Origin: Bacteroidales bacterium
GTDB lineage: Bacteria > Bacteroidota > Bacteroidia > Bacteroidales > Tenuifilaceae
Length of the DNA stretch: 64,000 nt
Reading direction: 5' to 3'
Assembly: GCA_013376985.1 (NCBI GenBank)
Contig: JACABB010000001.1
Span: 65,560 to 129,559 of the forward strand
The notes beneath the pieces were generated by a model that saw only the letters and a program-made list of their open reading frames with translations, was not told the origin of the DNA and made no database searches. A program made the translations under genes and the position numbers. This document shows positions 55,466-62,032 of the stretch, in pieces. The stretch's first letter is position 1, and the number at the start of each line of letters is the position of its first letter.

Positions 55466-55758
55466 ATTTGGAAAATTGCGGAGTCCATTTGGCAAGTTTA
55501 ATATCGCATCTTGCGAATTTTGTATCGCATCTTGCGAACTTAATCTTACATCTTGCGATGTTATTATCGCACCTTGCGAGCATAATATTACATTTTGCGA
55601 TGTTGCTATCGCATCTTGCGAACTTAAGGGACGGTCTGGCAAATTTCCACCTCAATCTGGCGAGTTGCTGGGTCGATTTAGCGAATTTCCCGGAGAGTGT
55701 AAAGAAGATTGTGTAAACAGATTTTTATTGTCGATATCTGTCTTCAAGGAAATAAAAA

Positions 55759-55789
55759 AACCTGACAGATATTTGGTTTCTGTCAGGTT
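55759..55789. terminator. Terminator of the 55809-59375 fibre gene
   Basis: AACCTGACAGA (55759-55769) pairs with TCTGTCAGGTT (55779-55789). An A run at 55752-55760 gives a T run on the minus strand. It lies 19 bases after the stop. Confidence 0.85.
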
Positions 55790-55808
55790 CTATGTTTTTT
55801 ATCGAAAT

Positions 55809-58800
55809 TTACTTTTTCAACAAAAGTTTTATCTGTTCAAGCTCCTTTTCAAGGCTTTCGAGTTTTTGATCAGTGGTTGATTGTTTTGCAGAAAGATCTT
55901 CAATAGTTTTTTTCTGCTCATCAATAATTTTTTGTTGATCTTTTAATGCTTCAACAAGGAGTGCAGTTATTGGAGCATACTGCATTGTGTAGAATTCACC
56001 CTCCTTATTCACTACTTCTGGGATAACCTTTTCGGCTTCCTGTGCAATAAAGCCCATTCTTATTCCTTTCTCAGGGTTAGTTATATCTTTCCATTCAAAG
56101 TTAACCCCTCTGAGGTTTAGAACTTTACTAAGAGCATTGGGTATTGTTGAAATATTCTTTTTAAGTCTTTCATCACTTAAATTAGCCCATGCTGAAAGTC
56201 CAGCAGCAGTTCCATTTACATAAAAAGTATAAGTTCCTGGAGTAGTGGAATTTATTGCAACTCTTCTATTATCAAACTCTCCCCAAATAAGAGGTGTTGT
56301 AACAGCACCACCGTCAATAATTAGCCTGTTGGAAACTGTTTGAAATGCTCCATAACCTACTTTATACCCAAGTATTACATTATAGGATCCTGTATTACTC
56401 CATCCGGCAGATGTTCCTACATATACGTTTCCTACTCCAGTGGTGTTAACTGATCCGGCGGTATTTCCAATCATAACATTTTCGCTACCTGTTGTAAGGG
56501 ATCCCCCTGCCGATCCTCCTATTAATACTTGTTGGTAGCCGGTTGTATTGCTATGACCTGCATAACGACCCATCATTATATTAAAGTACCCGCTTGTATT
56601 TACCAATCCAGCCTCGGTTCCAATAAAGATATTTTGGCTGGTGGTATTGGTATAACCAGCTTTATCGCCAATTGCGATATTGTTTTGCCCACTTGCATTA
56701 TTCCAGCCAGCTAGGTTTCCAATAAATATATTGTTATAGCTCTGCGTTTTTTTACCAGCGGCATAGCCAATAAATACGTTATTGGTTGCAAATGCTGCAT
56801 TTGATAAATATCCAGCGCTATCGCCAATAAAGATATTGTTCTTAAGAGCTGTTCCAGTATAACCAGCAAAGCGTCCAATAAAAACGTTGTGCTGCCCGGT
56901 TTGGTTACTATACCCTGAATTCTCTCCAAGGAAAAGGTTTGAGAAACCAGTTGTGGTGCTAAAACCGCTTTCATCGCCAATAAAGAGGTTAGAGTAGCCA
57001 GTGGTATTACTTGCTCCGCTCGATTTTCCTATAAAAACGTTACTATATCCTGTAGTATTTGCACGTCCAGCAAAGTAGCCCATAAATGCATTATCAGCAC
57101 CAGAAGAATTATATCTTCCGCTCTCGTTACCAATAAAAACATTGTTATCTGCATTGCTTGTATAACCCGCTAAATTACCGAGATATACATTGCTTGCACC
57201 AATAGTATTGGTTCTACCGCTCTCATTTCCAATAAATACATTGTTTGCACCTGTTGAATTTGAAAGACCTGCATTGTAACCTATGAAGGAGTTAAATTGA
57301 CCAGAGGTATTTGCTTTTCCTGTTTGATATCCAATAAATGAATTATAGCTTGCATTGTTGCTAAAACCAGCCTGATAACCCAAGAAAGTGTTATAACCTC
57401 CTGTTGTATTATTAAAACCAGTTTGGTTTCCTATGAATACGTTATTTGTTCCACTAGTGTTATTCAACCCTGCTTGGTAACCCATAAATGCGTTGTACTG
57501 GCCGGTATTTATCTTACCGCTTTCTTTCCCAATGAATACGTTGTAGCTACTGGTATTGCCATACCCTGCAAGATCACCTATAAAAACGTTACTTGCCCCA
57601 CTAGATCCTAAATATCCAGCAAGATTACCAACGGCAATGTTATTCGAACCTGTTAGGTTGGAGTATCCTGTTTGATAACCAAGGAATACATTGTTGGTAC
57701 CCGTAGTAGTGCTTAATCCAGCCTGATACCCAACAAAGGAGTTATAGTTTGCAGAGCTTGAGTACCCGGATTGGTATCCTAGGAAGGTGTTGTAACTTGA
57801 ATTGCTTGAGTACCCAGATTGATAGCCCAAAAAGGTGTTGTAGTTTCCTGTTGTATTATTTCTACCCGTTTGGTTGCCAATAAACACGTTACTTGCCCCG
57901 CTGGTATTCATCAACCCTGCCTGATAGCCCATAAATGCGTTGTACAGACCAGTGTTTGCCTTACCGCTCCCTTTCCCAAGGAAAACGTTGTAGCTATTGG
58001 TGTTTCCAAACCCGGCTGAATCACCAAGAAAGACGTTGCTAGCACCAGTAGTACCTAAGAACCCTGCAAGGTTACCTACCGCAACGTTATTCGTACCGGT
58101 CAGGTTGGAATATCCTGTCTGATATCCTAAGAATACGTTATTTGCTCCAGAGGAGTTGCTAAACCCTGCTTGGTATCCAATGAATGAATTGTAGATACCA
58201 GTTGTATTCATAACGCCAGTATTAGATCCTACAAAAACATTAAACTGCCCGGTTAGGTTGCCGAACCCTGTACTATCACCAATGAACACATTGCTAAAAC
58301 CGCCAGTATTCATATATCCTGATTTATGTCCGAGAAAAGTATTACGTTTACCATCAGCATTACTAAATCCGCTTTGGAAACCTAAGAACACATCACTAGA
58401 GCCTGTTGTGGTTGCCTGTCCGCTCTGGTAGCCCATGAACGAATTATAGAGTCCTGTTGTAATGCTCTTTCCCGCCTGATGTCCAATAAAGTAATTATCT
58501 GGAGTAAGTCGTAGGAACGGATCTCCTGAGCCCTTGGCTTGGTTTGATAGCCCCCCAACGGCAAACCCTCCTTTAGCATTCTTTGCAACAGATTGATTTA
58601 CATAGATTCTTGCGCTATCAGGTGCAACGAACATCATATTTCTAGAGACAACCGTCTTGGCCTGATTTGATAGCCCTCCAACAGCGAATCCTCCCTTTGC
58701 TCCTTTAACCGTAGGGACTTCTTTAACCCATACACGGGCACTATCTGGAGTAATCCGAAAATATTCTGCCTGTCCTGCTTTAGCTTGGTTGGAAAGCCCA

Positions 58801-59375
58801 CCAACAGCAAATCCTCCCTTTGCCCCTTTGATTTGCGTGTCTTCCACGTAAACCCTAACTCCTCCTTGGTAAACTCCGAATACTACCTGCCCACTCTTGT
58901 TCTTTACCTCGAAGATGGGATCATCATCAAGGGCGGTGGGAGTACTGACTATTTCCTTAGCATTCTCAGCATATAAAGCATATGGAACTGATTGTAATTG
59001 CGTGTGGTTACCCATTGAGGTGTAAGCATTACCCCCAGCAGGATCAATTTCAAGTTTGATATAGATATCTCCGTTCATCCATGGAATACTTGAGAATGTG
59101 TTAACTCCTACCTTTGTTCCGCTTCCAATATTTAGGGTGATAAGGCCTTCTCCGCTTGAGGTAGGGGTTTGCGTTTCGGTGTAGTAGGCAGTACCCGATA
59201 TATTCTCTAGTGTAATTCTCACCCCAATAATCTTACTCGCAATTGGTTTACCGCTGCCATCGCGAATAATTGCTTGGTAAGAGATTCCTTGAGGAACTTG
59301 TGAGAAACCTGTTACAGATATGCAAAGTGCAAAGAAAAAGAGCACAAGTTTGCAGGTAATACAATTCGTTTTCAT
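55809..59375 (-). CDS. Giant secreted fibre protein with long head-repeat array and S74 domain
   Basis: A 1188-residue protein from ATG 59375, which gives a clean signal peptide (MKTNCITCKLVLFFFALCIS, cut near GFSQ). The shared N-terminal domain (PQGISYQAIIRDGSG to SVPYALYA, about 27-140) is followed by three GAKGG-type modules (about 180-275; the third core is NAKGGFAVGGLSNQAK). About 290-1010 is an unbroken run of head repeats of the form NVFIGNQTGRNNTTG, with larger blocks repeated internally (the phrase GVYNSFIGYQAG-like then GYSNLTG-NN recurs). The S74 chaperone (about 1065-1188) has LSDERLKKNI and a terminal coiled coil. It is almost the same as the next gene up to about residue 300. 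Confidence 0.85.
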   Translation of the reverse strand: MKTNCITCKLVLFFFALCISVTGFSQVPQGISYQAIIRDGSGKPIASKIIGVRITLENISGTAYYTETQTPTSSGEGLITLNIGSGTKVGVNTFSSIPWMNGDIYIKLEIDPAGGNAYTSMGNHTQLQSVPYALYAENAKEIVSTPTALDDDPIFEVKNKSGQVVFGVYQGGVRVYVEDTQIKGAKGGFAVGGLSNQAKAGQAEYFRITPDSARVWVKEVPTVKGAKGGFAVGGLSNQAKTVVSRNMMFVAPDSARIYVNQSVAKNAKGGFAVGGLSNQAKGSGDPFLRLTPDNYFIGHQAGKSITTGLYNSFMGYQSGQATTTGSSDVFLGFQSGFSNADGKRNTFLGHKSGYMNTGGFSNVFIGDSTGFGNLTGQFNVFVGSNTGVMNTTGIYNSFIGYQAGFSNSSGANNVFLGYQTGYSNLTGTNNVAVGNLAGFLGTTGASNVFLGDSAGFGNTNSYNVFLGKGSGKANTGLYNAFMGYQAGLMNTSGASNVFIGNQTGRNNTTGNYNTFLGYQSGYSSNSSYNTFLGYQSGYSSSANYNSFVGYQAGLSTTTGTNNVFLGYQTGYSNLTGSNNIAVGNLAGYLGSSGASNVFIGDLAGYGNTSSYNVFIGKESGKINTGQYNAFMGYQAGLNNTSGTNNVFIGNQTGFNNTTGGYNTFLGYQAGFSNNASYNSFIGYQTGKANTSGQFNSFIGYNAGLSNSTGANNVFIGNESGRTNTIGASNVYLGNLAGYTSNADNNVFIGNESGRYNSSGADNAFMGYFAGRANTTGYSNVFIGKSSGASNTTGYSNLFIGDESGFSTTTGFSNLFLGENSGYSNQTGQHNVFIGRFAGYTGTALKNNIFIGDSAGYLSNAAFATNNVFIGYAAGKKTQSYNNIFIGNLAGWNNASGQNNIAIGDKAGYTNTTSQNIFIGTEAGLVNTSGYFNIMMGRYAGHSNTTGYQQVLIGGSAGGSLTTGSENVMIGNTAGSVNTTGVGNVYVGTSAGWSNTGSYNVILGYKVGYGAFQTVSNRLIIDGGAVTTPLIWGEFDNRRVAINSTTPGTYTFYVNGTAAGLSAWANLSDERLKKNISTIPNALSKVLNLRGVNFEWKDITNPEKGIRMGFIAQEAEKVIPEVVNKEGEFYTMQYAPITALLVEALKDQQKIIDEQKKTIEDLSAKQSTTDQKLESLEKELEQIKLLLKK
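58531..58784 (-). repeat. 254-bp tract identical to 60997-61250
   Basis: By direct line comparison I find no difference between this tract and 60997-61250. It covers the second and third GAKGG modules and part of the first linker. The sequence on both sides diverges at once, largely by synonymous changes (for example gcttggttgg against gcctgattag). This is the pattern of recent gene conversion. Confidence 0.8.
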
Positions 59376-59503
59376 GTTCAAATGAATTTTATTTACGTGG
59401 GAAAGATACTGTATTAACAAAGAGATTTAATCGGTTGTTTTAGTATTTTGATTAAAAGAGCAATGTTAGTATAGAAAAAGGCAAAAAAAACTGAACCAAT
59501 AAA

Positions 59504-59537
59504 AAACCTATCGATTCTTTCTAAAACCGATAGGTTT
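59504..59537. terminator. Terminator of the 59556-61841 fibre gene
   Basis: AAACCTATCG (59504-59513) pairs with CGATAGGTTT (59528-59537); the A run at 59501-59506 becomes a T run on the minus strand. It lies 18 bases after the stop. Confidence 0.8.
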
Positions 59538-59555
59538 CATGGTGTATTTAGGCAA

Positions 59556-61841
59556 CTATTTTTTTAGTAGAGTTTTAATTGCCTCTATTTCAGCTTTAAG
59601 TGTTTCAATTTCTGTTTGTTGATTTTTTATTTGTAATTGTTGCTCTTTAAATGCCTCAATAAATATTGCCGACATTTTTTCGTAAGCAACAGATTTATAA
59701 CCATCGTCTCCAGTGATAACTAACTCTGGAAATATTTTTTCAACTTCCTGTGCAATTACACCAATTTGTTTTCCTTTTGGGAAATTCGAAGTATTCTTAT
59801 TTGTATTATCCCAATCGTACGTGACACCACGTAAATTGCAAACATTGAAAAGAGCATTAGTTAATGTTACAATATTTGTTTTAAAACGGGAGTCCGACCA
59901 GGTTGATGCGCCTGCTGAAATAGTACTTCCATTAGCCCAAATTGTACCACCAACTTCAAGGGTATATGTTGTTGGCATACGGTTAATACCAACTCTTGCA
60001 GTACTGAAATCTCCACCAATTAACGGGGTTGCTGTTGAAGAATTAGCGATGTATAAGGCATTCGACTTATTACCTGTATAATAACCTGCCTGATATCCAA
60101 TTAATACATTACTTCCTCCTGTATTCCCTTCTCCTGCTTGGTAGCCCAAAAATACGTTATTGGATCCGCTACTTCCCTGACCAGCTCGCCAACCCAAGTA
60201 GGTATCTTTTTCACCATTAACATTGCTTCCACCAGCCCAATAACCAATAAAAGTATTATAGCTTTGTGTATTGTTCATCCCAGCAAACTGGCCGAAATAG
60301 GAATTCAGCTGCCCAGTTTGATTATCTTGTCCAGCAAAGAAACCAACAAAAGAATTTCTGCTGCCTGAAGTATTTTTTTCACCAGCATACTCTCCAATAA
60401 ATAGATTTTGACTGGTTGTGTTATTATACCCTGAATAATCTCCAATGCAGATATTTTGCCCACCATAAAGTCCCATATAACCTGATTGATAACCGATATA
60501 TATATTATCAGCTCCAAAAACATTGCTTTTGCCAGCAAAATTCCCTAGAAATACATTTTTGTCTCCCGATGTGTTAGCAGTCCCTACGCTATCGCCAATA
60601 AAGACATTGCTGGAACCACTTGTACTATTAGTCCCGCTCTGGTTTCCAATAAACACGTTACTAGATCCTATTGTGTTGGATTTTCCAGCATTATAACCCA
60701 TAAATGCGTTGTACTGCCCAGTAGTATTGGCTTTACCTGCCTGATAACCTATAAAAGAATTGTAACTTGCATTATTGTTATAACCGGCTAAATAGCCAAT
60801 GAATACGTTGCTAGTTCCAGTTGTATTTGTAAATCCACTTTGAAAACCTAGAAATACGTTGCTGGAGCCGATTGTGGTTGCCTGTCCGCTCTGGTAGCCC
60901 ATGAACGAATTATAAAGCCCCGTGGTTAAGCCCCTTCCTGCTTGATAACCGATAAGGTAGTTATCAGATGTAAGTTGTAGGAACTGATCTGTAGAACCCT
61001 TGGCTTGGTTTGATAGCCCCCCAACGGCAAACCCTCCTTTAGCATTCTTTGCAACAGATTGATTTACATAGATTCTTGCGCTATCAGGTGCAACGAACAT
61101 CATATTTCTAGAGACAACCGTCTTGGCCTGATTTGATAGCCCTCCAACAGCGAATCCTCCCTTTGCTCCTTTAACCGTAGGGACTTCTTTAACCCATACA
61201 CGGGCACTATCTGGAGTAATCCGAAAATATTCTGCCTGTCCTGCTTTAGCCTGATTAGATAGTCCACCCACGGCGAAACCTCCTTTAGCCCCTTTGATCT
61301 GTGTATCTTCTACGTATACTCTCACACCGCCTTGGTATACGCCAAATACCACCTGACCGCTCTTATTCTTAACCTCAAAGATGGGATCACTGTCAAGTGC
61401 AGTGGGAGCACTAACTATCTCCTTCGCATTTTCAGCGTATAAAGCGTATGGAACTGATTGTAATTGCGTGTGGTTACCCATTGAGGTGTAAGCGTTACCC
61501 CCAGCAGGATCAATTTCAAGTTTGATGTAGACATCCCCATTCATCCAAGGAATACTGGAGAATGTATTAACTCCTACCTTAGTTCCCCCTCCAATATTCA
61601 GAGTGATAAGACCTTCCCCGCTTGAGGTTGGGGTTTGTGTTTCGATATAATAGGCAGTACCCGAAGCATTCTCAAGGGTAATTCTCACCCCAATAATTTT
61701 ACTTGCAATTGGCTTCCCACTTCCATCACGGATAACCGCTTGGTATGAGATTCCTTGGGGAACTTGTGAGAAAGCCCCTGTTTGTAACAAGAGCATCAAT
61801 AAAGTAGAAATTAGTTTAGAAAGAGAAGCATTTACTCTCAT
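59556..61841 (-). CDS. Secreted fibre protein, short head array, S74 domain
   Basis: A 761-residue protein; signal peptide ends near GAFSQ (26). The first approximately 300 residues match the 55809-59375 protein nearly residue for residue: shared N-terminal domain, three GAKGG-type modules, start of head array. Head repeats (about 294-595) are much fewer than in that protein and more varied (NICIGDYSGYNNTTS, NSYFGQFAGMNNT). The S74 chaperone (about 640-761) has WSDSRFKTNI and ends in a coiled coil. The signal peptide differs from its sister's, so the duplication is not simply recent over its whole length. Confidence 0.85.
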   Translation of the reverse strand: MRVNASLSKLISTLLMLLLQTGAFSQVPQGISYQAVIRDGSGKPIASKIIGVRITLENASGTAYYIETQTPTSSGEGLITLNIGGGTKVGVNTFSSIPWMNGDVYIKLEIDPAGGNAYTSMGNHTQLQSVPYALYAENAKEIVSAPTALDSDPIFEVKNKSGQVVFGVYQGGVRVYVEDTQIKGAKGGFAVGGLSNQAKAGQAEYFRITPDSARVWVKEVPTVKGAKGGFAVGGLSNQAKTVVSRNMMFVAPDSARIYVNQSVAKNAKGGFAVGGLSNQAKGSTDQFLQLTSDNYLIGYQAGRGLTTGLYNSFMGYQSGQATTIGSSNVFLGFQSGFTNTTGTSNVFIGYLAGYNNNASYNSFIGYQAGKANTTGQYNAFMGYNAGKSNTIGSSNVFIGNQSGTNSTSGSSNVFIGDSVGTANTSGDKNVFLGNFAGKSNVFGADNIYIGYQSGYMGLYGGQNICIGDYSGYNNTTSQNLFIGEYAGEKNTSGSRNSFVGFFAGQDNQTGQLNSYFGQFAGMNNTQSYNTFIGYWAGGSNVNGEKDTYLGWRAGQGSSGSNNVFLGYQAGEGNTGGSNVLIGYQAGYYTGNKSNALYIANSSTATPLIGGDFSTARVGINRMPTTYTLEVGGTIWANGSTISAGASTWSDSRFKTNIVTLTNALFNVCNLRGVTYDWDNTNKNTSNFPKGKQIGVIAQEVEKIFPELVITGDDGYKSVAYEKMSAIFIEAFKEQQLQIKNQQTEIETLKAEIEAIKTLLKK
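60997..61250 (-). repeat. 254-bp tract identical to 58531-58784
   Basis: Second copy of the identical tract described at 58531-58784, in the same orientation and at the corresponding place of its gene. Confidence 0.8.
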
Positions 61842-61980
61842 AATGGTTAATAGGTTAATTAGAAATTAAAACGAGCGTTTAAGGCAACAACAAACGATAT
61901 TTGAAATTGTTATAGTATTCATCAATTTTTTAAGCAATTTCTGTCTAGGAGGTGAAGGGCAAAACCCATGAAACAATGAA

Positions 61981-62012
61981 AAAAGCCCCATCAATATTTT
62001 GATGAGGCTTTT
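61981..62012. terminator. Terminator of the edge fibre gene
   Basis: AAAAGCCCCATCA (61981-61993) pairs with TGATGAGGCTTTT (62000-62012) with one C/A mismatch; the A run on the plus strand is a T run on the minus strand. It lies about 20 bases after the stop at 62033. Confidence 0.8.
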
Positions 62013-62032
62013 TTATAATTGTGATTTATATT

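Larger units (their letters stand above)
55216..55696. repeat. 21-nt-period minisatellite, about 19 units in three blocks
   Basis: Three blocks of exact 21-base units: 3 units (55216-55278), 5 units (55320-55424) and 11 units (55466-55696), separated by two 41-bp hairpin spacers. Units carry a conserved core, TTGGCGAA or TTGCGAA, and drift elsewhere; length never changes within a block. Because 21 is a multiple of 3, several frames on both strands stay open and show a 7-residue period (for example SHLANFV, SHLANLI), but all begin at non-ATG codons or cut into the repeats. I therefore read it as non-coding, though a heptad-repeat peptide cannot be excluded. Confidence 0.85.

Noticed and set aside
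55216-55696. CRISPR array
   Set aside because: Units are contiguous 21-mers with drift and no unique spacers of regular length, and there are no cas genes.
55414-55716. Open frame encoding a heptad-repeat peptide (xHLANLx)
   Set aside because: It starts at TTG within the hairpin spacer. Frames in two other registers and on the opposite strand are equally open because the DNA period is a multiple of 3. Not reported as a gene; the repeat is reported instead.
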